The notes: a model not told the origin generated them from the letters alone. Shown: positions 22,471-36,140, numbered from the stretch's first letter. The stretch: DNA of 64,000 nucleotides from Isoetes taiwanensis (GCA_021234155.1 JAJEKV010000010.1:4626871-4690870), one strand, 5' to 3'. Program-made: numbers and translations.

Positions 22471-22614
22471 AATGAGCTACCTTTAAGTTGTCCCATCCTT
22501 GGCTAGAGGGGTAATAAAACGAAATGAAAGGTAGGCCATTGTAATGAGGTACCTTTAAGTTGTCCCATCCTTGGCTAGAGGGGTAATAAAACGAAATGAA
22601 AGGTAGGCCATTGT
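22471..22614. repeat. 72-bp tandem duplication
   Basis: The unit AATGAGSTACCTTTAAGTTG...GGTAGGCCATTGT occurs twice here and twice at 52495-52640, but once in module B (32775-32850). Confidence 0.85.
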
Positions 22615-22744
22615 TTTTTTACATTGATAGTTGTTTGTTTCCTTTCCTCTTAGTCAAGTGAAATGGATCTTCAAACAATTGTTTTATTAGTTGCACGTGC
22701 ATGTTTATATAATTACTTATGACCTTCCACTACAAGAGAATGCC

Positions 22745-23075
22745 CGTTCTGCGTCAGAAAATGCGTCAGAAATTGTTTATGGGTTTCCTCAGTGAGCCTC
22801 TGACGAACTTCCTGACGAATATTCTGACGCAAATTCTGACGATTAATCCTGACGATAAGTCTGACGCAAAATGTGACGCATATAGTTGCTGACGAAAATT
22901 ATGACGAAAAACCTGACGAAAACTCTGACGCAAAATCTGACGCATAATCTGATGAAAAATCTGACGCAAATTCTGACGATTTTTCTGACGAATAATGTGA
23001 CGAAAGTTCTGACGAAAGAACGACGATAATTCTGACGATTTATTTCGCCAGGCTATTCGTCAGAACAATCGTCAT
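22745..23075. repeat. CACTA 5' subterminal repeat array
   Basis: Short motifs of the form TCTGACGA, CTGACGCA and TGACGAAA recur every 10-20 bases in both orientations. Such arrays are transposase-binding regions in CACTA elements. Confidence 0.8.
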
Positions 23076-26000
23076 AATACATTTGACATGGCATTTATCT
23101 AGTTTCAGTCAGCATTAAGATTCCACACTTATATCTAGTAGTTGCATGACTGACACATACCAAAGGAACAGGGGGACACTCATATACACATCAGATATGG
23201 AACATTATGCCAGATATGATGTGGGTAAGGATACTAAGGCGGGGTATCTTCAACTTTAATCCCCCCTTACATGTGACCACTCCCATGTAACTAAGCAATC
23301 TCAACTAGAAATTCATGACATGTCTTGGCAGAGGTATGCTAAAATAAATCAGACCATGTAACCATAATGACAAACAGAGGTTTGGGTTTAGGGTGATGTG
23401 ACACTTGGTTGCCACATGGACAAATGCCAAGTAGGTGAACAAAGTTTGTCTATTCCCTAAGTGACTTGGACATGAAACTAAAATAGGATTTAGTTCTTTT
23501 CATTAATTTAGCTTTCATATTGTGAACCTTTGGATCTTCGGGGATGTCATCATTATTTGCAAAAGGTTAAGATTCGTAACATTTTTAGTTTCTTTAATAA
23601 AGCACTTTTCTTTTCCAATTTAAAAGGGTATCTTTACCCTAAAATTGATGAGAACTAGCGATTTTTTACCATAAAATGAAAGAACTCTAGCCCTTTTGTC
23701 GGACGCCGTAGCGAAACCTCTGAGGGACTCGAGATGGACGCTATGAAAGGTAAGCTTTCTATTCCTGCTGAAACTTTCGCAAAAGAATGTTTGCATGTGC
23801 ATGCCGTAGATTGCATTCGAAAGCTCTGGGTAAACATTAATCTCTGATCCCAAGATCGCTGGCTATGGCCATCCAGATCCGGCAGTTCTTTCAGATCCGG
23901 CAATTCTTCCTCTGAAGATTACCATCTGCCTAGGTATGATCTAGGAATTTAACTTGTTTGAGTTTCGATTTGTGGAAGTTTTACTCTAAATAGATCCTAT
24001 GCTTGCTCTAGCTCTTGCTGGAGTTCATGAGAACTTAATTCCTTATGCTATGGCGTTGCAAGGTCTTTATGAGATAGTGATTAAATATGTTATTATATTC
24101 TATGAAAGATGAAAGATAAGCTCTGTAAGCATTGACTCCTTCTTGATTCTTTAAAAAAGAGCCATTCTGGTGGTTTTCAGTGCCACTCTGCTGTGAGTGT
24201 CAAGAAATTAGGGCCCAAACTTGAACTCATTCCAAAGCCTTGTTGGCATCATCTTTTTCAGATTGTTGATTATTCTAGCTATGCACACAACGAGCTGTGT
24301 CTCCTTTTCTGTAATTTGTTGAAACGTCTTGCCGATCGTGGAATTTTATTGTGTACTTTCTCCATACCATCCAAAGAATATGCAGTCCAAAGAACATATA
24401 TTCTGCAGTAATTCCTACATGTGCATTACTTTTCCAATTTTAAGTTGTCTCACTGTTTATCATGCCATAGTATGCATTACTGTCTATTTCCAGCTTTATC
24501 ATCATCTGACCTTCTTTCTTTGGAGAAAATATAAACTTCTAATTTTACACTTGGGATCAACATTTTGAATTATGTCTTTGCATTTTTGTTATTGTTGCTA
24601 TAAACAAAATTATGGTTGTAATGCTGTGATACATGGAGATAGTAAATAGTGTTATAACAGTTATGAGCAACCTTGAAAGGAAAAGCATTTTCAAGGGTTT
24701 ATCCAGTTAAGCAATTTTTATTCTTTCTGACTTAGTGAAAGGTAAAGTAGTACTTCATTACTCTGCTATTCTAACATGTATAGATTGCTACTGCTTCCCT
24801 CCAAGCAAGAATAATGATTTCTATCTTAAGTATTTATAAGGCAAGAGTATATATTTTCGATTTGTTTATACTAGGTGAGTTCTGAAGATATATACCATCA
24901 GTTTAACAGATTCAGAGCAATATATGGAGCAAAAATATATGCAGATAGAAGATTTAGAAGGTAAACTTCTAGTGCAGGCACGAGAGACATTGCTACAGGA
25001 AGATCATTGTTATTAAGAAGGCAAATGAAGCCAATGGAGAGACTGGCGAGCAATGACAAAGAGTACATGATCTTATTGCAATCAACGTGGATTTACTTTT
25101 GTTCAGTCAAACTAAAGAAATTGAGGTATATGTTTTTCTCTAGTTGAACATGTCTAAGATTGAAGTTTCTAGAACATTATGTATTTTGGATATTGTAAGA
25201 GATTAAATATGCTGATAACATATTGCGTTCCGACGTTATGTCATCTTTTGCTAATATGTGAGTTATGATGATGTGACACTCTTAGATTATAGCAAATTTG
25301 TAGATCTGAGTTTGATTTTGAATGCATAGTGTAGATTTCTTTGTTATATCTTTCTCTACTGCCAAAGAAGGCTCCTATTTATTATTATCGAGTACACCAT
25401 AATGTGAGATATAAATCTAAGGGCAAGGATTACCTAGACAAACATCTTGTGGATTTTAAATCTCATTCTTTATATATTTTTCTGCTAGATAACAAAAATT
25501 ATACATTTTGGCTAAGTAACAAAAGACTTCTTTGCAATGTCTTTACTTTGTGTACGAATTATTCAATGGATGCTATTGGAGGAGGAAAATGTGGAGGGTA
25601 GTTGAGATGATAATATCCAAGTCTATCAAGTAAAGTTATTTTTATTGAAGGTTAATACTAAAGGTTGATAGTGAATGAGGCTGCAAATTACTTAAACACA
25701 GCGTTGTTTGTAGGGGAAATGCAAGTTTTAATATGGAAGCTTTACATTATCTATGATGAGCATATGGCCAAAGGTTCAAAACAGAAGTCAATGAGAAGAC
25801 TATACAACATCACGATCCAAGGCATTCCAAGGTATATCAATTGTTTAGCATGCCTTACAGCTGCATCTAACAATAAGAAAGTTTGTTTTATTCCGACCAG
25901 GTTGCCAATGGATTGGAGTTTGGAGTTGCCATTGCTTCTTGCGAACATGGGAGCACATGTCATCTGGGACAACAAACATAAAATCCTTATCCTACACATG

Positions 26001-26354
26001 CTGCAGACCGAACTCAAAAACCCTTGGAGCTCGTCTTTGCTACATGCCACATGAACCCTTTAATCCTTTCAACTACTTCATTGTGGTGGATGACCTCTGA
26101 AGATACATGTGGGTGGTAAAATGTTTATGCTGCATTTGATGGGCTTCATATAAACTTATAAGTGTGACCTTAAAGCTGGAATGTTAATGAAAAAAGTTCT
26201 TTCGTTTCATTTCCTACCTTGTGTAATTGTTCATCATGCCATCTGTTTTAGATGTTTCTAACGTTGCTTCCTCTTTCATGGCTTGAAGTTAACTCAACTT
26301 AACTAATTTAAACAACTATTTCCATTGATGAATGACCACTTTAAATAACTCAAA

Positions 26355-27025
26355 CTTGCCTCTTACCAATATAAAAATAAATAAACAAAGGAAGTAAAGG
26401 GAAAAATAATGACAAAAGGACGGAAGTAATGACAGAATATTGTGATGAAAACTCTGATGAAAGTATTGACGAAAAATCTGACGAAAATATTGATGATAAG
26501 TCTGACGATAAATCTGATGCATATTCTGACGAAAAATGTGACGAAGAAGTGATTTAAAAGATCGAACAAACAATCGTCTAATTTGGCGTACGAGAAAATA
26601 TGATTTAAAAATCGACGAAAATTCGACGATTTTTAAGGCCGTAAAATATTCTTCCAATATAAAGATAAATAAACAAAGGAAGTAAAGGGAAAAATAATGA
26701 CAAAAGGACGGAAGTAATGACAGAATATTGTGATGAAAACTCTGATGAAAGTATTGACGAAAAATCTGACGAAAATATTGATGATAAGTCAGACGATAAA
26801 TCTGACGCATATTCTGACGAAAAATGTGATGATAAATCCGACGCAAGAAGTGACGAAAAGACTGACGAACAATCGTCAGAATTTGCGTCAGAAAATATGA
26901 CGAAAAAACTGACGCAAATTCTGACGATTTTGCGTCAGAAAATATTCGTCCGAATATGCGTCAACCATATGAGTCTGGGCAAGTGCCTATTCTGTGAAGG
27001 GTTTCTGACGATTTTTCTGACGCAA
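26355..27025. repeat. CACTA 3' subterminal array with an internal 289-bp duplication
   Basis: The block beginning AATAAATAAACAAAGGAAG is present twice, starting about 26366 and 26655. Both copies continue through TTGTGATGAAAACTCTGATG into the TGACGA repeats. The second copy is regular. The first has irregular losses such as TCGACG where TCTGACG is expected. Confidence 0.8.
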
Positions 27026-27957
27026 AACAGGCATTCTCTTGTAGTGTTCGTTACGTTGGCAAATAGTTTTTACAAGTTTTTTGTTGGGGGGAAAAAAGTT
27101 TATTAAACAAGGTGCTGCGCACGGAGGGTTGCCCTCCATGGCCGGAGGGTGACGTGGCTTAAATCATACTTGAAAGTCATATTTTTAAAGTAAATCAAAT
27201 TTGCTATTTTAAAACATTGATGTTTTGTGAAGGTGATGGTACCCATTTGCATCACTAACTCCTCCTTAGATGTTGAGCTCTTACCTTTCCTCCGAAGACC
27301 TTTCCAAAAGGTGACTTGGCATATAAGGCCTACATTCGTTTAGGCCTTTATGGGCTATGCTCAAGGAGCCCTCCTCAAGCGGCTGCGACTGCTAGATCTT
27401 TCATAGATTCTAGCTCAAATCATAATAGTCTGCCGGGGTAAAAGACAACTGACCTGAGTTGTAACGATCACATAAGTGGCTGAACCATACACATAATCAA
27501 CCGCCCACGTCCACCACACATCTCATTAACCACACAGGTTCACGATACAGCTCTACCACAAAGACCATCTAGCTCCACTACAAAGATCCACCATACATGT
27601 CCCATGATCTCTCTACACAGGTCCAAATCCACATATCCTTGATTCATCACATAGACCACTCATCTCCATCACAAGGCAGAAAAGGTATTTGATCAAATTA
27701 CAATATGCACTCTTGGCCTCAAGTGGCAATTCATGTATTCGTTTATTTCACACCTAAAATATGACCATAAACTTTGAAGTCTTGTACCAAAATAAATGCT
27801 TCTGAGCGAGTTTTATCTTTGCTGCTTTCAACGTGTGCTTTTGCAAGTTTTTGCACATGTTTATTGTTTTATATGATATTGTTCATAATGGTATGGGCAA
27901 GTTGATACAACATGAAGAAGATAAAAGGGGGTTGTATAAGTCCTAGACCATATTTGC

Positions 27958-29082
27958 ATGAGTTCATTCCATAATGTAACTCAATCAGAGATGGCCTTAG
28001 GCCAATCTTCGTCATTCTGGGAGCACTTGTGGCTCCAAACTACTACACAATTCTCTGATTATATGTTGTATAACTTTGTTGCAGTTTTTGCATTAGTATT
28101 CTATAGTATAGCCACCATGCCAATGGTAATATCGGATGTTCTTAGGCCTAAGGCTTTTCAAAAATTTAAACTTCAGCCTGGAGTTCAAAGGTTTCTATAT
28201 ATTAAAGATCATACCTACAGGCATGTTGTACAACATGTCAACTTATTGACTCAATGCTTTACAAGTCTTGGGGAGATGTATGGGGATGCTATAAATCTAT
28301 TGTTTTTGACAATTTGGTAGCAGTTGGACCATTCCAATTTACATCTTACCCTCTTATGAAGGTGATTTATTTCTTATAGACATAAAATATCATCCATTCT
28401 ATAACAACAAGCTTGCTTTTACTGAAAAGTGTGCGAAATGTAATCTACAATAGATGTTGGGCCTGAGGACAAGTTTGCCACTACCATCTTTTGGGGAAAT
28501 CATTATGCAACTTATGGTTTATATATTGGTGGAAGACTATCTTCATTATTGGATTCATAGGTGGTTGCATACCCGATGGGCATATGAGAACATCCATTAC
28601 AAACATCATTCTTACACAGCATCTATGAGTATCGCTGCAGTGTATGCACATTGGGCAGAGTTGATGGTGCTTGGGTTTCCAGCATTCGTTGGACCATTTC
28701 TAGTGCCCGGACACATGATCACCTTTTGGATATGGTTTATCTTTCGCATTTTTGAAGCTGCTGATACACATAGTGGGTTAGTACTCCTCCTTTCCTCCAT
28801 TTCTGCTTTTATTTCTTACAAAGGATGTTTTGCAGTTATAGCTTCCCTTGGAGCCCATTCAAGCTTATTCCCTTCTATACTGGACCTGAGTATCATGACT
28901 ATCATCATAGTGGAAAACTTCGTGGCAATTTTTCCACTATGTTGAATTACTGCGATCGCATTTATGGAACATACAAGGTTTATTGCTTAACATTTTCCAA
29001 TCCATTATATGGTTATGATGTTAAAGTTAACTTTATATTTTATTGCAATGGCCAGGGTTATCACTACGTGAAAAATGACTAA
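27958..29082 (+). pseudogene. SMO1 copy A, splice-acceptor mutant
   Basis: Five exons by comparison with copy C: 27958-28190, 28265-28361, 28454-28776, 28836-28977 and 29056-29082. The product would be a sterol 4alpha-methyl oxidase of the SMO1 type, an ER di-iron enzyme that removes the C-4 methyl groups of sterols. All three His boxes are coded: HRWLH, HYKHH and HDYHH. The exon 2 acceptor, CTTTACAG in copies B and C, is CTTTACAA here. Using the next AG removes one base and leads to an early stop (AINLLFLTIW). Otherwise it is nearly identical to copy C. The upstream spacer was split by the CACTA element. Confidence 0.85.
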
Positions 29083-29928
29083 GGAGAATATTAGCCATAT
29101 AGCGTATATTTGAGGAGGAGGATAGAATAAATAGCTAGCATGCAATACATAAAATGCGTGTATTATGGTAAAACATGTAATAATTTTAATGATTATAAAA
29201 GCTTATCTTTTTAAGGGCTTGTTATTTTTAAATCAAACATACTTTTTAAGAACTTTCTTGCTGCTAACCCCATCCTAATCGCCTTTTCTTGCTTTTTTTT
29301 GTATTAAAATAAGAGTCGATGAATTGTGAACCATTAAATTTGAATGTAAAATAATGGTCGTACACATGGCAGGCTCAAAGAAGAGAGAACTGCGCATAGA
29401 ATCAGTGCATTTTCCACCACGCGAAAATGGATGTAAAAATCTTCCTTCCTTGTTGTGGCTCAAAAACTACGCTGAGCATCTCACAAAGCAGGCTCAAAAC
29501 CCATTTTTTTTTCTTTTCATTTGCGATGAAACATCCCATCTTCAAAAAAAATTCTGAAGCAGCTAGAAGGATAAATGATTGTTTTTCAAAAGCATGCCAA
29601 TCCATCCACATAAGATGCCTCTTCCTTAACAGTGTAGGTGCACATAAACTACATCAGAGTCAAATGCGTGAATCAGAGTTCGGCTATACACACACAAGCA
29701 ATCCAATACAAAAAGAAACTCAAAGCAAAGAAGCATTACATGTTCGATTGATCTCATTGATCATATGATACACAAAATCTGCATAAAACCAGAAACATGG
29801 GTTTCACTGATATTGGATATTTACCCTTGTTAATGATAAACAGACTCAAAGCCGACAACCTGCCAGAACCCTCAATCCTGCCAAGTCTAGTAAAGCCTAG
29901 ACATTTTCTAGTCTAAGAATACACTTCT
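29083..29928. other. Spacer between SMO1 and LINE, module A
   Basis: Shared with modules B and C. No gene is supported. The two-strand open frames at 29275-29768 overlap each other and are repeated in all modules with indels, so they are not under coding constraint. Confidence 0.5.
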
Positions 29929-32688
29929 CAACTCATAGAACGAGGTATTGATCCTCTTTGGAAACACTTCTTTCTCTATCAGCAGTATGTTCCTGGATCC
30001 TTTTCAGCTAAGCCAGATGCCTTACGTGCCCCCTTCTAGTTTGCTATTGAAGATTTCCCTCCGGAGCTACAGGATTCCAAGTTCATTTCCGCCATTGCTA
30101 ATGAGATTGAACTCCATTTGCAACACTCCATAACCAATGGCATCACCAAGATTTGTGTTGCAAAGCCCATTCATCGTGATTTGTCTCAAACATTTGTGGT
30201 CTAGAGCGGGCTCATCTTCTTTCCATTTAAGCTGTCCTTGTTGAATGGTCCTGAGCTAGCTCTCATGTTTCACTCAGGATGATCGTTTTGGTCGTTGGGC
30301 CCTAATTATATGGCAGAAACATGGGGTTAAGTATGGTTTAATTAATGTTTACGCCCACAACAGGCCCCATCTGAGAGCTTCACTATGGGCCTCCTTGCGA
30401 GGGAAGATGCTCAGATTGGGCTACCACATTTCATGGCTTCTTGTTGGGGATCTTAACATGATGGAAATGGAGTCCGATCGGTTAGGGGCTACCTCTATAG
30501 TGGTGTTTGATTTTGAACGCCAACAGTGGCTCTGTCTACTCCATGACTGCAACCTCTTGGAGATTGATGGTGAAGGTTCCTTTACTTGGTGCAATGGTCA
30601 AGTTGGTGGGGGTCGCACAAGCTCTTAGTTAGATAGAGCTTACTGGAATGCAGATGCAGTTGTGGCACTTCTAGGTCTCTTCCGGTTTTGTCTCAAGAAG
30701 ACCACCATCCGCAATTCCTTTCATACAAGCCTCTGCAGCAGCAACGGCCTGGACGGACCTTGAATGTAAAATTTTTAAAGGATGCTGACTATCAAGAAGG
30801 CTGTAAGAACACTTAGATAACTGCCTTCAACCGACGTCGAGGCATGGCTGGCATAGTGGATGCAATTGCGACAGTCAAATGCTTTGCCAAGCAGCAGGGC
30901 CAAGAATCTGCAGCAGCAGGTCGTGCTTTATTGGACACCCTGTATCAGGACCTGCTCCATTCTCGATATGCTGAGAATCTTGCAGCTGCCAAATTGCTCT
31001 TAGACACTTTTCACTGGCTTCCGGTGTCCTTGTGGGGTGGCAGAAGTGTACATCTTTATGGACATTGGATACTCTGACTCTGGCGTGTGTGCATGATTAT
31101 CCACGGAAATTACTTGCGCATGGACAGGCCATCAAGTTGTTGGGGATTCCAGTTGGCATCCATGTTACTATGGGAGCTGCATGGGAGATCATTAAGAGTT
31201 TGGAGAAGCACTTATTCTGGTGGTCCACCGCAAAGTTGTCTCTTACGGGTCGCATGACAATGGCCAAGTCAGTCCTTAGTATTACCCATGTTTATACGGT
31301 ATCCATACTGCTAGCCCCGCAGAACAAAGTACGTGAGCTTTTTGCAATAGTTTGAAACCTTATATGGGCGGGTACTGAGGAAGGTGCTGTGATTAAGGTG
31401 GCGTGGTCGAAGTGCCTCCTTCCCAAATGGGCAGGTGGTCTGGGTATGATGGACTTCTTACTGCAGAGCAAATTCCTTATTTCAAAGTTCATTTGGAGAC
31501 TCCTGAATGGTGAAGATGATTCTCCTGATTTACACCTTCTTAAACAAGCTCTTGGTCACTGTATCCCTCTAGGCAAAAAAGCTGTCAAACCAGTCCTACC
31601 TTGGGCATTATTTCAGACTCTGCAGCCTTTTCCAAGTCCTCCTTCATTTTGGCATGGCTTGCTAACAGCATGGGAGGCAGTCAAACATCTTTGCTGGCCA
31701 TGTCCCTCCATCCACGCCCTATTGGAGACTCCATGGTGGTGGGCACCACTGCCTCCAGACCCCTCAGCACCTCCACTGGCAGCATCAGTTCATCCCCTTA
31801 CACCGAGACGATGGATTCTGGCAGGCGTTGTCTCTATTCAAGCATGGTATGAAGCGGGTCACCTACTATTTTGGTCTAAATTTCAGGCAAAGTTCCTGCT
31901 CTCTCGTTGGGATGTGTTCCTATGGGAGAAGGTTGCAGAAAATTTGCCTCTTGTAGTGCAAGTTGGTGTTGCTGAAAGAGTGCCATGGGACTGTCATGAA
32001 AATATTCACAAAAGCAAGCACTTTGTCAGATCAGTATATCGCATTCTTTTAGCACCACAACCCCTCCAATTGCCAGACGGGTGGCACCTACATGTTCCAC
32101 AACACACTTTGTGTCGTACATGGCGATGGCTTTGGGATAGGTTGCTCCATCCTAAAGTCTCTGCACTATGGTGGCAGGTTATCCACAGGTGCCTACGCAT
32201 TAATGCCTTCCGACATTGCTATGATCCTCGCGTATTTGCAGTATGCCCGCTCTGTCTTTCAGGTTGAGACTCTTGAGCACTGTCTCTTTGATTGTCCAGA
32301 GGTTCAACCAACGTGGTCCTGGCTACAAGGCTTGTTTAACAGTACATTGGACTGCCGATGCATCCTCTTGGCATCATATCCTAATGCATGGCCCTCAGCT
32401 AAACAGAGGATATTCTATCTTGGTTCTGGTTGGCACCTATGGTCGATATGGGAGCGTCGCAGACATCACATCTTCCAAGGCAGCTATTCATCTGCACATG
32501 GTGTTATTACGGTAGCCCAGAAAAAGATACTGACAGCCTATGAGTGCTCCTCTCTTGATTCAGAAATGATGGAACGCATCTGGATTCAGTATCTTCGAAT
32601 TGATTCTTATCGTTAGTCTTCCTTTCTGGAGTAAGCACAGTGTGCTCCAGGTTCGTGTTCCTGTGGCATCTTTTTCGTTCTTACACTG
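29929..32688 (+). mobile_element. LINE (L1 clade) fragment, module A, doubly deleted
   Basis: Compared with copy B it lacks everything 5' of the ORF1 end (it starts at ACTCATAGAACGAGG) and about 1.1 kb containing the reverse-transcriptase fingers and palm (break at 30965, TCTCGATATGCTGAG). Still present are endonuclease residues (SWLLVGDLNMMEMESDR), the thumb region and the C-terminal zf-RVT part (FAVCPLCLS...LEHCLFDCPEV, here with a frame break). It stops at TTCTTACACTG, short of the natural 3' end, and joins directly to the PPR start of module B. It cannot encode a functional protein. Confidence 0.88.
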
Positions 32689-32774
32689 TTTTTAGGCCCT
32701 TTTTCCACGCAGCATATGCCCAAAATGGAGAAGTATGTAACCTGGATTATTTCCAAAGAATTCAGAAAGATGGC
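32689..32774 (+). pseudogene. PPR remnant, module B
   Basis: The first 85 or so bases of the PPR fragment remain, ending at CAGAAAGATGG. The next 800 or so bases found in modules A and C are deleted, and the sequence resumes at CCATTGTAATGAGG. Confidence 0.85.
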
Positions 32775-33875
32775 CATTGTAATGAGGTACCTTTAAGTTG
32801 TCCCATCCTTGGCTAGAGGGGTAATAAAACGAAATGAAAGGTAGGCCATTGTTTTTTTACATTGATAGTTGTTTGTTTTCGTTCCTCTTAATCAAGTGAA
32901 ATGGATCTTCAAACAATTGTTTTATTAGTTGCACGTGCATGTTTATATAATTACTTATGACCTTCGTTACGTTGGCAAATAGTTTTTACAAGTTTTTTGT
33001 TGGGGGAAAAAAAGTTTATTAAACAAGGTGCTGCGCACGGAGGGTTGCCCTCCATGGCCGGAGGGTGACGTGGCTTAAATCATACTTGAAAGTCATGTTT
33101 TTACAGTAAATCAAAATTGCTATTTTAAAACATTGATGTTTTGTGAAGGTGATGGTACCCATTTGCATCACTAACTCCTCTTTAGATGTTGAGCTCTTAC
33201 CTTTCCTCCCAAGACCTTTCCAAAAGGTGACTTGGCATATAAGGCCTACATTCGTTTAGGCCTTTATGGGCTATGCTCAAGAAGCCCTCCTCAAGCGGCT
33301 GCGACTGCTAGATCTTTCATTGATTCTAGCTCAAATCGTAATAGTCTGCCGGGGTAAAAGACAACTGACCTGAGTTGTAACAATCACATAAGTGGCTGAA
33401 CCATACACATAATCAACCGCCCACGTCCACCACACATCTCATTAACCACACAAGTTCACGATACAACTCTACCACAACGACCATCTAGCTCCACTACAAA
33501 GATCCACCATACATGTCCCATGATCTCTCTACACAGGTCCAAATCCACATATCCTTGATTCATCACATAGACCACTCATCTCCATCACAAGGCAGAAAAG
33601 GTATTTGATCAAATTACAATATGCACTCTTGGCCTCAAGTGGCAATTCATGTATTCGTTTATTTCACACCTAAAATATGACCATAAACTTTGAAGTCTTG
33701 TACCAAAATAAATGCTTCTGAGCGAGTTTTATCTTTGCTGCTTTTAACGTGTGCTTTTGCAAGTTTTTGCACATGTTTATTGTTTTATATGATATTGTTC
33801 ATAATGGTATGGGCAAGTTGATACAACATGAAGAATAAAAGGGGGTTGTATAAGTCCTAGACCATATTTGCAACT

Positions 33876-34973
33876 ATGAGTTCATTCCATAATATAACTC
33901 AATCAGAGATGGCCTTAGGCCAATCTTCGTCATTCTGGGAGCACTTGTGGCTCCAAACTACTACGCAATTCTCTGATTATATGTTGTATAACTTTGTTGC
34001 AGTTTTTGCATTAGTATTCTATAGTATAGCCACCATGCCAATGGTAATATTGGATGTTCTTAGGCCTAAGGCTTTTCAAAAATTTAAACTTCAGCCTGGA
34101 GTTCAAAGGTTTCTATATATTAAAGATCATGCCTACAGGCATGTTGTACAACATGTCAACTTATTGACTCAATGCTTTACAGGTCTTGGGGAGATGTATG
34201 GGGATGCTATAAATCTGTTGTTTTTGACAATTTGGTAGCAGTTGGACCATTCCAATTTACATCTTATCCTCTTATGAAGGTGATTTATTTCTTATAGACA
34301 TAAAATATCATCCATTCTATAACAACAAGCTTGCTTTTACTGAAAAGTGTGCGAAATGTAATCTACAATAGATGTTGGGCCTGAGGACAAGTTTGCCACT
34401 ACCATCTTTTGGGGAAATCATTATGCAACTTATGGTTTATATATTGGTGGAAGACTATCTTCATTATTGGATTCATAGGTGGTTGCATACCCGATGGGCA
34501 TATGAGAACATCCATTACAAACATCATTCTTACACAGCATCTATGAGTATCGCTGCAGTGTATGCACATTGGGCAGAGTTGATGGTGCTTGGGTTTCCGG
34601 ACACATGATCACCTTTTGGATATGGTTTATCTTTCGCATTTTTGAAGCTGCTGATACACATAGTGGGTTAGTACTCCTCCTTTCCTCCATTTCTGCTTTT
34701 ATTTCTTACAAAGGATGTTTTGCAGTTATAGCTTCCCTTGGAGCCCATTCAAGCTTATTCCCTTCTATACTGGACCTGAGTATCATGACTATCATCATAG
34801 TGGAAAAATTCGTGGCAATTTTTCCACTATGTTGAATTACTGTGATCGCATTTATGGAACATACAAGGTTTATTGCTTAAACATTTTCCAATCCATTATG
34901 TGGTTATGATGTTAAAGTTAACTTTATATTTTATTGCAATGGCCAGGGTTATCACTACGTGAAAAATGACTAA
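33876..34973 (+). pseudogene. SMO1 copy B, exon 3 deletion
   Basis: Exons map to 33876-34108, 34183-34279, 34372-34666, 34726-34867 and 34947-34973, all with GT-AG ends. Exon 3 is 28 bp shorter than in copies A and C: between GGGTTTCC and GGACACATG the segment coding AFVGPFLVP is missing. This shifts the frame after the second His box and before HDYHH. The start, the splice sites and the final exon (GYHYVKND-stop) are intact. The exon 2 acceptor is normal here, so this lesion differs from that of copy A. Confidence 0.88.
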
Positions 34974-36140
34974 GGAGAATATTAGCCATATAGCGTATAT
35001 TTGAGGAGGAGGATAGAATAAATAGCTAGCATGCAATACATAAAATGCGTGTATTATGGTAAAACATGTAATAATTTTAATGATTATAAAAGCTTATCTT
35101 TTTAAGGGCTTGTTATTTTTAAATCAAACATACTTTTTAAGAACTTTCTTGCTGCTATCCCCATCCTAATCGCCTTTTCTTGCTTTTTTTGTATTAAAAT
35201 AAGAGTCGATGAATTGTGAACCATTAAATTTGAATGTAAAATAATGGTCGTACACATGGCAGGCTCAAAGAAGAGAGAACTGCGCATAGAATCAGTGCAT
35301 GTTCCACCACGTGAAAAGGGATGTAAAAATCTTCCTTCTTTGTTGTGGCTCAAGAACTACGCTGAGCATCTCACAAAGCAGGCTCAAAACCCATTTTTTT
35401 TTCTTTTCATTTGCGATGAAACATCCCATCTTCAAAAAAAATTTGAAGCAGCTAGAAGGATAAATGATTGTTTTTCAAAATCATGCCAATCCATCCACAT
35501 AAGATGCCTCTTCCTTAACAGTGTAGGTGCACATAAACTACATCAGAGTCAAATGCGTGAATCAGAGTTCGGCTATAGACACACAAGCAATCCAATACAA
35601 AAAGAAACTCAAAGCAAAGAAGCATTACATGTTCGATTGATCTCATTGATCATATGATACACAAAAATCAAGATAAAACCGTAAACATGGGTTTCAATCG
35701 ATATTGATATTTACCCTTGTTAATGATAAACAGACTCAAAGCCGACAACCTGCCAGAACCCTCAATCCTGCCAAGTCTAGTAAAGCCTAGACATTTTCTA
35801 GTCTAAGAATACATAGGTTCTACAATTGGCTTCTCGACAATTGCCTAAGAATACATAGTATGCGATTTTGCATGGGAACACACGTAAGATAGGATTGTTC
35901 TTGGGCTTTTGGAAAGCTCGTCGCACGATCTTTCCGCCGATGTATGATTTGTATGGTGATTCTTCTGTTTTAATGGAAAGAACTCGCCTGACAGTCTTAG
36001 CCCTCTTTTGGTGGTGCTAGGGTTTGACTGCAATTTTCTTTTGGCCATAACTTCGCATTTGGTGGTAGTTTTGGGCGTATTTGGGTTTGTTGGAAAGCTC
36101 TTTGAGGACTCCATCCAATGGTGCTTAATCTTCTCAGAGA
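34974..36140. other. Spacer and probable LINE 5' UTR, module B
   Basis: No gene supported. CTAAGAATACATA occurs at both 35804 and 35847 around GGTTCTACAATTGGC and its inverted partner GCCAATTGT-like sequence. The LINE 5' boundary probably lies here but cannot be fixed, because modules B and C share both sides. Confidence 0.4.

Larger units (their letters stand above)
22728..27046. mobile_element. CACTA-type DNA transposon, non-autonomous, 4.32 kb
   Basis: Terminal inverted repeats start CACTACAAGAGAATGCC and match over 30 bases with two differences. The element is flanked by a 3-bp TTC duplication (22725-22727 and 27047-27049). In modules B and C the same place reads GACCTTCGTTACG without an insertion (32960 and 52744). 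Both ends carry dense subterminal repeats of CTGACGA/CTGACGCA, as expected for this superfamily. No TNP2-type transposase frame is visible. The middle (23070-26350) holds only anonymous frames, the longest at 25665-26054 (129 codons). Confidence 0.92.

Noticed and set aside
22745-27025. Repeated TGACGA frames read as repetitive acidic proteins (for example 26717-27106)
   Set aside because: The frames come from the CACTA subterminal DNA motif. Both strands and several frames are open, and there is no start context or conservation.
22728-27046. Transposase gene inside the CACTA
   Set aside because: No TNP2/TNPA-like motifs were found in any frame. The longest frame (129 codons) has no recognisable domain.
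29354-29768. Small proteins in the SMO1-LINE spacer
   Set aside because: Overlapping frames on both strands, disrupted by indels between modules, with no known motif.
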